This document shows positions 33,799 through 44,680 of a stretch of 64,000 nt of DNA, one piece after another; position 1 is the stretch's first letter, and every line of letters begins with the position of its first letter. A program made the position numbers and the translations under genes. The stretch spans positions 12,501-76,500 of the forward strand of contig VCCP01000006.1 of NCBI GenBank assembly GCA_005765155.1, written 5' to 3'. A model generated the notes under the pieces. That model saw only the letters and a program-made list of their open reading frames with translations. It was not told the origin of the DNA and did not search any database. This DNA comes from Zelopaecilomyces penicillatus. Lineage: Eukaryota; Ascomycota; Sordariomycetes; Hypocreales; Pseudodiploosporaceae.

Positions 33799-34980
33799 GT
33801 AATATGTCCCTTCTCTGTAACTGTACTCTCACATGTGTTGTTTTCAAATATGCTATGGCTTTTGTGTTCATTTGGAAACATCTGGAACTGTATTTCGTCG
33901 CTTCTTTTTATCTCATTCATGTCCTTTCAACGATAACTCTCTTTAAATTGTGATTCCAATGGCTAAGGAGTAATCTGCTCCTGTCTGTGACTATTTGTCA
34001 TAACATACATAGATGTGTTGGGGGTAGCTGTATCATGAGTGTACTAAGTCTTGTATAAAAGACTCTGAAGATGTTATGTGTACAAGTACTTCGTTGTTAA
34101 AAGAAGAAAGGAAGAAAAAGCTGAAAACAATCTGCAACACCCCGTAGTCAATCACGTATTCTTTTCCACGGGAAAGCTTCATTCTACAAGATTGCTGGGT
34201 TAATTCCCTGTGTCCTCTGTTGTTCCATAGCGTAAACTATATGTCTACAAAACGCCGCAATTCGTGTTTTAATAAATAACTACTATTTGCTACTAGTTTA
34301 CTCCGCTACATCATTAGTACATGTTACCTTTTTGTCATCTATATTAGCAATTCAATGCTGCTTCCGCTTAGCACGGCTCTCTAGGCTGCTCGTGCTTTGC
34401 ATAGCGCAGTCAACTTGGACCTGGTGTCGCATCAGCGCAAAGTGTGGTTTAGAGAAAGAAGAAAGAGAAGCAACCACCACCCAGACGCGTGTGGCAGACG
34501 AGTAAATACACTGGATGGAATTTCCGGTAACGTTTACTGGAATGCCTAACAAGTCATGCCATAAATAATATATCAAAGTATACTCTCGGAGTTTGCTAAG
34601 CTACTATACTCTGGTGCTGTTCGGTCCCTTTTGTTAAAGTTGAGGTGATAAACATGCGACGCGTTGCAAGCGCAGCCTTCTTTCGAGTCAAACAACGAGC
34701 CCGTTGCAATCTATGGAAATGACGTGACACATCGCTTTAGCCCTGCAATATCGAGCATGAAGGTGGCATGAAAAACGGACATACTCACAATCATGGACCA
34801 GCGCGCTAACACGCCAACTCCCGGACCGGAGGCGGAGGAAATTTCGCGCATGGTGGCTCCGGAGGCCACGGCAGGCATGTACTACCACAGTGTTACATAT
34901 AGCATGAGTGCTATTTGTTGCTCTTCGTACATTTTTCGCCATCCATCTCCAGTCCGCTTGTTCATCCCACGTATTCAGCA
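33799..34980. other. Intergenic, no supported gene
   Basis: Holds the 3' end of the large DUF3659 gene and the promoter of the DJ-1-like gene. Short frames only; nothing recognised. Confidence 0.4.
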
Positions 34981-36003
34981 ATGGCCAAAGTTGTGATGAT
35001 CATGGCCGACTACGGTCATGATCCAACCGGTATGTCGTTTTTGATGCTGCCATCAACCATGACGCTCAGTCATCAAGCAGGCTGCAATGTTGTAACAATC
35101 AAGGCTGACCTGGGCAACAACAGAAACTACTGTGCCCTACAGTCATTTCAAGGCCGCCGGTTTCGATGTCAAAATCGCAACAGAAGCTGGCAAGTCGCCC
35201 AAATGTGATACCAAGCTTCTAGAGGGCGTTACACGCATGTTTCTCGTACGTGGCCTCGCTCATCTCACCCACGCCCATATTTTTCGCGCAAGGGAAGTGA
35301 AATTGACTGGCAGCTTGTAGGGCGCCTCAATGTCCGTGGTGAAGCAGTACGAAACCATGACCGAATCAGAGGAATGGAAACACCCGCTTGCATGGTCATC
35401 CGATAGCTTTACCCTAGACGACTTTGATCACGTCTTCTTTCCAGGAGGACATGAGAAGGCTGTGACTCAAGTGATTGACTCCGCAAGAGTTCATCAGCTC
35501 CTGGTCGATTACTTCCCCAAGACCAAAAAGCCCAGCAAGAAATCTGTGGCAGCCGTATGTCATGGAGTCATGGTTCTGTCTGCCGCCAAGGACCAGGACG
35601 GTAAAAGTGTCATCCACAGTTGCACCACGACAACTCTACCAGCGAAATTTGAGCAGCTTGCATTTTGGGGCACACGTGCCTTTTTGGGTGATTATTACAA
35701 AGCCTATGGTGCTGGGAGTGAGGATGCAGAAGAATCGGTCAGTCAATTTGTTTCCAAGATGCATCAATTGCTTAGACTCACACACTTGACCAGGTCCGAA
35801 AGGTGCTTGACGATCCTTCTCAAATGAAGAACAGTCTATCGCCCGCTCCGTAAGTAGCCACTTCTGCCGTGGGATGTAAACCCCTTCTGACCCGTCTCAA
35901 CAGATTTTCTCATGAGGATACATGCCACAATTATATTACTGCGAGATACCCGGCCGACTCTGACCTAATGTCAAAGAGGATTGTGGCCATGATTCAACGC
36001 TAA
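34981..36003 (+). CDS. DJ-1/PfpI superfamily protein (HSP31/ThiJ-like)
   Basis: Five exons (34981-35029, 35124-35245, 35321-35737, 35794-35849, 35904-36003) give 247 residues, the length of fungal HSP31-type proteins. The conserved acidic residue is E17 (DPTE), created across intron 1. The nucleophile elbow AAVCHG places the catalytic Cys at 137 with His138, completing the Glu-Cys-His arrangement. FFPGGHE (96-102) matches the family loop. Members act as glutathione-independent glyoxalases, protein deglycases or redox chaperones; which applies here is unknown. It is convergent with the methyltransferase gene, stops about 90 bases apart. All splice sites fit GT-AG consensus. Confidence 0.87.
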
Positions 36004-36090
36004 GTTGCCCATTGCCTAAAATGCTTAACAGATATGAAGTCGAAGCAAAATGAATGATAATCTTTTTTGTAAATGACGAAATCTGTGTGC

Positions 36091-37239
36091 TTAAATATTT
36101 TTCTTCCCGTTGTCAAGCGTCTTGCCAGTGATTATGACTGCTCGGAGTACCTTTGTCTGATCGACCCATTCAAACATCTTCTTTGCCACCCAGAATTTGC
36201 CCAAGGCTATGTCGTATTGTCTGAGTGCGATCCTCTGCCTCTGCAGATACCCAACAAGCCCGGGAAACACCTCGCTAGATACATCACGGACGTGAATGCT
36301 CCCCTCATCGAAACCAGATTCCACTAGCTGCTTGACGTACTCTTCTTGGGTAATAAATGCGTTCAAAGGGCATCCCATCATCACACTGAGCAATTTCATC
36401 CTTAGCCTGTCCAGTAACTGAGCCTCTGGGTTGAGCATCAGATCAAATGCCATTAGATTTGCCTTCATCACGTGGGATGCATAGGAGAATATCGGCTTTC
36501 TAGATGGCGAAAAATGGTAAAGACAGTCCAGCGCCAGCAGCCAAGTATTTGTAGGCTTGCCTTCCATTCGCAGCCCGTTTACAGCTGAATTAACTAGCGA
36601 TGTCCAAGAGTCAGGGAGCGCCGCGTTGGAGTGGAGGATTTTGATCGAGTCCATCTTTTGTAACAAACCGCTTTGGTTCGTAAACATGAAATTCTCCTGG
36701 ATTCTTTCCGATGCTAAATCCGCTTGTTCCTTGTTCAATGTCAATCCTACATAGCGACATCCTTGCCAGGAGCCACGACTGATCTGGCGCAGCAGCTCCA
36801 GGGTTTGGTCGCCACATCCAATGCCCAAATCTAGCACTGCAAAAGTTGACGCAGATTTTGAGGTCTTTTCGGGAGCAGTTGCATGTTCCAACGCTCCAGA
36901 TGAGCGGAGCACTTCATTGAGAAGCGCTGTACAGGCTTGGTCAAAATGCGTAATGGAAGCGCCATCTGGGGTTTTCCTAGAAGTCTGTTAGCCACTTTAA
37001 TCCCCCTTTCACATCAATAAAGTGCTTCAGTAGTACCAGTAGCCCAGATTCATCCACATTGAAGAAAATGGAAGTCGAACATTGAGTTTCCAGTGAGTGA
37101 GGCCATAGTAATCCGTGTTGCTGAGTACTCGAATTATCGCGATCCCTCCAATAAGAAGAAGTGCAAATCCGAACCCTAGAACCAGTCCAAGGACAAAATC
37201 GGTCGGCATCTGGAGCCAGGTCAAGTTCGGTGTTGTCAT
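36091..37239 (-). CDS. Membrane-anchored SAM methyltransferase (CFA synthase-like)
   Basis: Two exons (37239-37037, 36976-36091; 60-nt intron, donor GTACTA) encode 362 residues. A single hydrophobic helix at about 15-37 anchors the protein. The soluble part begins MNLGYWKT, joined across the intron, then FDQACTALL. It carries SAM motif I (AVLDLGIGCGD, about 114-124) and a post-I YVGLTLNKEQ. This resembles small-molecule and lipid methyltransferases of the class that includes cyclopropane-fatty-acid synthases and sterol-type methyltransferases. The membrane helix suggests a lipid substrate. It lies 350 bases downstream of an FAD oxidoreductase on the same strand, a pairing reminiscent of bacterial fatty-acid-modifying operons. 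Substrate is inference. Confidence 0.8.
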
Positions 37240-37589
37240 TTTATTTCGCCCCAGCCTAGATGAGGATCATGACTTCCTATTTTGATGGGAACAACCAAAC
37301 GTAAGCCAATCGGCAAATCACGTGATACAAAGACACTGCAACTGCCATATGGTTTTCGATATCAATATTGGATGAATCTGGCTTGGACAGATACAGGTTC
37401 GAAGCTAGATTTTTCAAGTATTTGGGATGCACATCGTGTGCTGTTACATACTACTACTGTTAGCTGGTCAGACGAGGCCTTAGGTCAAAAACCCTTGAAT
37501 TCGTAAATTCGATTGTCTTTGATGTTGGTAACGTTCTATATTCATTTATAGTCAGAGTTCGTTGTCGGAGCAAAGTCAAAGTCTATAGT
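37240..37589. promoter_or_regulatory. Spacer between FAD oxidoreductase and methyltransferase
   Basis: These 350 bases contain the 3' end of the oxidoreductase transcript and the promoter of the methyltransferase. No specific element was identified. Confidence 0.35.
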
Positions 37590-39186
37590 CTAGTCTGACC
37601 AGGGAATCCGCACTCCAAAATCATCGGCAACCTTCATGGCGGACACAACACAACCCTCAAGAAGCACCATGCCATCCCAACACCAGGCTCCGACTAACCA
37701 CACATTATTTTCGCCATTGCGCCATGAAGGGATATTTCTGTCAGTTCGCTTGCTATCTCGGCTTGGTGGATCGAGTCCCATGATTTTCTGAATCACATTC
37801 CTACTCTCGGCAGTTCGTAGTGTTCTTGTGAACTTTGCCGTCTTCAATGGGTTGTTGGGTTCCGCATTGGGCTCCAGAGGACATGTTCGGATGAGAACTC
37901 CACTACACATGGCTTGCAGGGCTTCTGTCCGCGATCCATATTGTGAGATTTCGGTTCGGAAGGTAATGAGCTGGCTTGGCGAGAGTTCGCCATCATGATA
38001 GGAACAACCCCCTGATGGGGCATCTTCTCCGAAGCCCTGGATAACCTCGCTGGAGTTCTGAGTTGGATCCAGGATTGTGCATTCCACAGGAACAGTTGGT
38101 ATTTTGTCCAAGAGGTCAGCCAAAGGCTCAAATATTCTGGCTGTGACGTTTGGTGATACAGCCATTACCACGCGATCAAAGATTCGCTCATTCACGCTGT
38201 CAGCCCCCTTTGCTTCTGACTGCCAGAGTATTTTGACGCTGCCACCTACTTGCGGCTCAACCTTCAGAACTTTGGCATCAAGATGAATATCAGTAATGCC
38301 AGTGGTGAGTCTCCGTTGCACTTGATGTATACCACCACATACGGTATAATGATGTTGCCCTTGTGTTAGCTTCTTGTAGGTCACTACATCGCTGGCTGGG
38401 AAAGCCAATAATTCTGTATGAGAACAAGTGCATACGATGCTCATAATGGGAAGCAAATAATGGGACACGTATCTGCGCGGCATTCGCGTCCTCTGAAGGT
38501 ATTCAGCAAACGTCTCAGCACGTTCGCCATTAATATCGGCTTCGTTGCCACCCGCGCTTCGTGACCTTGTAGTCTTATTGAGGCGCGGTTTTACCAAGAG
38601 GCACACTGCTGTAAAATAGAGGTAGCAGAAGATGAGGTAAATCGTCTCAATGACATGCGCTACAACGGAGCGGTTACCCGGCCATGGCAGACGGGTCTGA
38701 TGCATATTAGAAGAATAGAGAAAATAGCTGTCTGAGGAGGCCTTGAAAATGTCCAGAAATGCCTTCATAGAGACTTTCAGCTGCAGTCGTGGAACTGAAA
38801 GCGCCTCGGCGAAGACGAACAGGAACTGAATTGGATGCAGTGGAATTTCCAAATATTCATACATGCGCATCATGTTTGTGTAGAAGCCGCCAGCAGTTCC
38901 ACGCATGGGGAGATCAATGCGCTCAACTGCCCCCGTCTTTTTGTTCTCAATGGTTACCGATGCTGAATCAAATGAGAGGGTATTCGCCTACAACATATGT
39001 TAGAGTTCTCAGTCGAGTCTGGTAGTCGTGAGTACATACCTGCTCGAATAAAGTCACGTCATAGCGCTTTTGCGGGTCGTTGTGAAGAAGGAACGCCGTT
39101 GTAAGCCCAGCCATGCCAGTTCCAACGATGGCAACTTGCGTTTTCCCGTGGCCGGCTTGCCCTCGGGGCTCTGTGGTGGTAGCCAT
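37590..39186 (-). CDS. FAD-dependent amine oxidase-like oxidoreductase (COG2907-like)
   Basis: Two exons (39186-39040, 38987-37590; 52-nt intron) encode 514 residues. The N-terminal dinucleotide motif is VAIVGTGMAGLTTAF (18-32), followed by an acidic-ended strand (VTLFEQ) and the joined segment ANTLSFD. The C-terminus has the FAD-binding NVWLVGAWCWDGMVLLEG motif, where the cofactor's ribityl chain is bound. A hydrophobic stretch (IETIYLIFCYLYFTAVCLL) near residue 170 suggests membrane contact. The layout resembles predicted NAD/FAD-binding proteins that sit next to cyclopropane-fatty-acid synthase genes in bacteria. Reaction unknown; desaturation or reduction of an acyl or terpenoid substrate is plausible. 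Tandem with the methyltransferase gene. Confidence 0.82.
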
Positions 39187-40861
39187 GACGGCGCGACCTT
39201 GGCAGCCTCAAAGAGACCGGCGACCAAAGGTAATAACAGCGGCGATGAAGTATGCTCAAACCACGAGGTTATGGATGTTCGATTTCTGATGCGAACGCTG
39301 GAGACTGACTGTCTTGTGAGCAGTGGTGGTGCTGATGGATATCGTTGAAACGCTTGGTGAGACAAGGGCCGAATGTCTTGAGATGATATGCGTTCTGCGT
39401 TCTGCAGGGCTGCAAATGTCTGAGCACACTCGTAAGGTGAGAGCAATAAATTATCGGAATCACTGATTCACGGCTGACTACGAGGATAGTATATCACAGC
39501 CTGAAGTCATATGATATTTCTATGATCGAGAAGCGCAAGTTCTGGTTGTGGTGGCGAGCAGTTAGGTGGGACATAAGCACTGAAAGCAAAACACGAATGC
39601 GACAAGACACAAATGTGTGGCATGACATCAGCAGGGAGGGAGGACAAAGGTCGGACTTTCCAGTTTGGCGACGGATAATTCTGCCGAGGCAGGCACTCAT
39701 AGGCCCTACCTGCCAGGGCTCTCTTGCGTCGGCGCGAATGTTGCACCGTTGTTCTCATCGCGCTCCGTGCTACTGGCATGGTTGAGGCTGCGCTATTATA
39801 ACGTCTGGCGCTGGGCCCGTTCGGGTCTGTTTGGGGTCCAGTTAGACTGTCAGAACCACTCAGAACCTAGTCAGAGGCCGCTCGTCCCCTGACGTGCCAG
39901 GCTAGCGGGAGTGAAATGGATGTTAAGCGAAGACTTTGTTGGGTCAAAGCATCAAGACATTCGTTGGAGGTGGATCGATCGATTGAACATGAACAGATAA
40001 TCTCGCTGGTGTTTGCCACTATGTACGCATGTTATTATGGAACGCACCCACACATTGGTTTCTACGTAATATGTTGCTTCCCATCAGCCACCTACGACTG
40101 GTCACCTACGACTGCGCACACATTGGGAAGAGATAATATGTTGTATGCAAACATGACTCGCCCGCAGGAGACGCCACAAAGCATCTCAAACTGGCTATCA
40201 AGCCACATCTATTCACTGCCTTCGGCGCGCTTACTCATTACAATCATCACCACCGGACACTACCGTGATTATCATGTCCAACACACAACTAATCGGCGCC
40301 TCTGTCGTGTGTCTAGTCATCGGCTCACTGATCTTCATCCTGAAAATGAATGTCCATTGTCATCAATACAACTTTTGGCAACTTTCCTTACCTAACTAAG
40401 AACGTTGGGCCATTGATGCTCCCCAGCAAAACATACACCGACGAATGATCTAAAGTGCAAACTTTTCGCATGTCATTGTCGCGGTTCGAAATCAGCTTAG
40501 GTGAGCCACTACTACCACTGTTTCTCTAGTTTGATGGCATGCGTTTTCATTGTCGTAACCAGATTCTACAAGAGTTAGAGTGCGAGAGTTCAAACGACAC
40601 ACTATTACGGCAGGATATCGTCCCAAGATCCCACGTGGGTGTTAAGTTCAATTGACATTCTATTGTGTCTATATCGTTATTCTCAGTGCCTGGGCCTGAA
40701 TTGTAGGACTACGCCGCCGACTAGTTTCCCGTTTTGAATCTCATCCACCTGTAGCGTAATTAATCGCATATGACCGACGTATTTTCGAAATTAAATTATA
40801 TCAAACCAGTGATATAATTCCCGACCTTTGAGCCGCGCTCTCCTTTCTTGTCAATGTCTCC
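39187..40861. other. Intergenic, no supported gene
   Basis: About 1.7 kb between the oxidoreductase start and the desaturase stop. A 159-codon frame at 39916-40395 has no recognisable motif and unlikely composition. 40735-40820 is AT-rich. No gene is called. Confidence 0.4.
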
Positions 40862-42343
40862 TTATTCGACCTTCATGGGGGATGGGCGCGTGCCCAGACC
40901 GTTTCGATTACGGAAAAAGAGAACGCCCTTGGCAGGGCCTTCCGCACCCTCGTTTGGCTCAACCCATTGACACATACGGGCGCTGCGCCACATGGCATAA
41001 ATGAAGCCGGGAGCACCTCCCTTGGTGTCGGATCGGTAATGCTTGCCCATGACGGGACGAATGGCATCAGATGCTTCGTCAGCGTTGTAGAATGGGATAG
41101 AGCTAACATAATGATGCAGAACGTGTGTCTCAACAATGCCATGCAGCAAGTGTCGGCCAATGAAGCCCATCTCTCGGTCAATGGTCGCTGCCGCGCCGCG
41201 GACATAGTTCCATTCTTCGTTGGTGTAGTGAGGCAGGGAAGGATCAGTATGTTGAAGGAAAGTAATGGCAACTATAGCAAGCGGACTTGTTAGCTCTTTG
41301 GGTTGCAATGTTACATGGAAAGATGTTCACTAACCTAGCCAGTGGTTCACCCAAAGGTAAGGGATAAAATACCAAACGGCCAAATTGGACCAGCCAAACT
41401 TGCTTCCCAGAAGGTACAGCACACCCATGGTGATGGCGATGCCAATATCGCTGAGGAGGATGAGCTTGGCGTCCTTGGCTTCATACAAAGGGCTGCGGGG
41501 GTCAAAGTGGTTGACATTGCCACCCAATCCATTGTGCTTGCCTTTACCACGGCCCTCTCGCTGACGCTCGTGGAAATTGTGGCCAGTCACATTGGTCATG
41601 AGGTAGTTGGGCCAACCGACAAGCTGTTGTAAAACAAGCATCATGAGAGTAAAAGCGGGTGTCTCCTCGGTTAGCTCGGCAAGCTCGTGAACCATGCGGC
41701 CAAGACGATCGGCTTGTTGCTCCCGAGTTCGGGGAGTGAACACCATGTCGCGCTCAATGTGGCCCGTGGCCTTGTGGTGCTTGCTGTGAGAAATCTGCCA
41801 GCTGAAGTACGGCACAAGAAGAGACGAATGAAGCACCCAGCCAGTCACATCGTTGACCAGGCGGGAGTCTGAGAAGGCGCCGTGGCCGCACTCATGAGCA
41901 ATGACCCAGAGACCTGTGGCAAAGAGGCCTTGCAAAACAGTGTAGACAGCCCAGAGTGAAGCTCTGACCAGGGTTGACGAGACGTACTCGGGCGTCACGA
42001 AGTTGTGGAAGACCAGGAAGGTGGTGCTCAGATAGAATATATCGCGAAGGATGTAGCCGTACCCCTTGAGCGCGGAACGCTCATAGCAATGCTTGGGGAT
42101 TGCATCGCGGATGTCCTTGATAGTGAAGTCCGGAGGGGAGAATTCGTTGCCATATGTGTCAATCATACGGCCATAGTCAGCCTTGGATGTACAGTCGGCA
42201 GAAGACAGCGATGAGAGAGAGGTTGAAGAGGCCGAGTGTCGTGGAGAGTCTGACGGCGAGGCGGCAGTTGAGGACTCAGTGGAAGCGACATTTCGTCGAA
42301 CGGGGGTTGCCCGTGATTGCACGGCGGACGATGCAGGGGCCAT
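40862..42343 (-). CDS. Delta-12 fatty acid desaturase (oleate desaturase, FAD2-type)
   Basis: Two exons (42343-41335, 41271-40862; 63-nt intron, donor GTTAGT) encode 472 residues. All three di-iron histidine boxes are present: HECGH (150-154), HSKHH (186-190) and HVLHH (386-390). Conserved context such as TIKDIRDAIPKHCYERS and several membrane helices are also present. The N-terminal 55 residues are Ser/Thr-rich and poorly conserved, as usual in fungi. The enzyme sits in the ER and introduces the second double bond into oleoyl chains to give linoleate. It might instead be a bifunctional delta-12/omega-3 enzyme, which sequence alone does not exclude. It could supply substrates to the nearby methyltransferase/oxidoreductase pair; this is speculation. 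Confidence 0.92.
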
Positions 42344-44680
42344 GGTAGCGATATACTGCGTATCACAGAAAGGTTTCGTGGAGAATATTATAAAGAGACC
42401 ACCAGCGTGTCAGTGTCAGTCTTATCTCTGCCACTTATCGCTCCTCCCTCGTTCTCTCGGTGTGGTGGAGAGACGTGTATGGCTAGGAATGAGATGGGTG
42501 ACTGTAGGGTCTGGGGGACAACAGTCTGCACAACCAGGTTTTGTCTGCCAGAGACTATGAAAGAGGGAGGGAAAGCTTCGGAAAAAGTTGTTCAACAACA
42601 GAAAAGGACGTTGGTGGTTTGGGTTTCCTCGGTCCCCACGAAAATCGGCGGCTCCAGGTGGGTGCAGGCGGAGGTAAATTTGTTGGGGGACACCAGGGTC
42701 GTGGGGCCGGCATGCAATAGCCAAGTTCCAATGCAATGCAGACTGCCAGATGGAAACCGACCGTTGATGGAGCAAGCACTTGTGGCAAGCGTTCAGGCCC
42801 AAGGGAATGCGAGGGGCTTACCCGCTTATTTAACTGACCTCATGTTTGTCGAACTAATACTGTCTGTCTGTCTATCACAGGCTTTTTCAAGTTTTTTTTT
42901 TGCTGAGGAGAGCCATGGCGTTGATGGCACCAGCTGTAGCCCGTGGAGGACTTGTTAGCAGGAGTGGCGTAATCTAAAGTATAGTAACTAAGAGTGGGAG
43001 TGTAATATGTACCTTTGCACTTTGAATCGTACCATCGAGGCACTCTGCGGGTGTAGCCTTATGGGTGAATAAAAGGTAGCTTATGATAATTGCGACGTTG
43101 TTGGACGGACCAGGGGAACGGAAGCCATTCCAAACTTAGCAGATTCTCTTAGTGGGGGGTGTGGCGTGAGAGCGACATGGAACGGCGCTAAAACGACACT
43201 ACGGATAATAACCCCACGCCCAGCACTTGCTTGCACAGGCCAAGCAGGTGTGAACAACACGCTTTACACGTACAGATACACCCTGGTTCCCAAAGGAAAC
43301 ACTCATCGAGGCATCGCTCTCAAGATAAACTTGTAATATCAATACTTCATTTAGTGGTGGAGGAGTGAATCTGCTGCCTCGATACATAAAAAAGTCACAT
43401 TATTTGTTTGATGACAGTAGCATGCAGACATAACGACATACCAAAGCCCAACTCTCCACACAGGTAGCACCACGAATTCAGTGGCAAGTTGCATGTGAGC
43501 TGAAAACCCCAACTTATTCAAGGAAAGAGGGTGGGTGGTCGAGCATGTGAAGCCGAAAGACACCAAAGAAAGAGTGAGTGACAAAAAGTCAGAGTTGCAA
43601 TGGGGAGTTTCCCATCCCGCTAGGTGGGTCAACAGGTACAAACCGTACAGGACTTCGGGCTTCGGGCTTCTGAAGGAGAAGGAGGCACACCCAATGGCAT
43701 GGCTCGCATTAATCAAATCAATCCATCTCCGTCACAAGCTTTCTTATTATAAGGGGGGTTGAAAGCAAGGACAGCCGGGTGATGTAGGAGGCACCATCCA
43801 AAAGTCCATATCAGCACACCGCTTATCAGGCCGATGCTTCTTCTTAGAATTTCATCAATCTAAGATGCATTGCTTACATTTGCACCCAGTGGGAGTGGAC
43901 GGATGGATGATGCAGTTATCGCCTCCACTTTCTCATTTTCCCTCTATCCGCAGGTATCAAAGAATACAGCATGTAATTACTCCGTACACCTAAGTAGGCG
44001 AAACCATTTTGGAAGGGTCTGTCAGGGGCAATTGTCGGTACAGCCGACCAACCAGCACTCGCCGTGAAAAGTTTTTTTTTCCCTCTCGCACACTTGGCAA
44101 CAAAAACCACCCAAAAAAAAAAGAACGTTCCCATAGAGGCTACCAAAACATCCCCTCTCCATACTACATCTGTTGGGAATTTTGTTGGGTCAGGGGTCCT
44201 TCCCTGCTGTGGGGCCAGCCGCTCTTGCTTCTCCCTTCTTCCCCTTGTCATCCGTTTTTGCGTTTTCCCTTTTCTGCCCAATGCCCTTCCCCACATGCAT
44301 GCAGTCTCCGCAAACGCCACAACCCTACATCGCGCCTGTCGATTCTTTGGCATGTGGCTTGGCGTAGCAAGAACAATCGTCAAAGACATGTACAACCACC
44401 AACTGGCTCCGGTAAGCTCTACAAAGTGTATTTACTAAAAAGCGTATTTGCTGTGCACTAAAAAAGAAAATGAATTTCGTATGAATAAAGAAACGCAATA
44501 ACTAAGGGAATAGATGTGGTGCACTGTTGTGAAACTCTTGTATCCGTCCTAATCCTCTCCAGGTCCCCAAATCCTCATTTGCCTAGGTCAACAACAAACC
44601 AATCCAAATACACATCATGCCTGACGCAAGGCGTCTTCGGCACTAAACCCTTCCCACCTTCCTTAACTCCAGTGGAGGAA
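42344..44680. other. Long intergenic region upstream of the desaturase
   Basis: Contains the desaturase promoter and leader and then about 2 kb without a supported gene. Frames up to about 210 codons (for example 42317-42958) overlap the desaturase start or have no motif. Short A and T homopolymer runs occur (around 42891, 44071, 44114). Confidence 0.4.

Noticed and set aside
39916..40395. 159-codon plus-strand frame between oxidoreductase and desaturase
   Set aside because: Unconserved composition rich in His/Ser/Tyr/Ile and no motif; likely chance.
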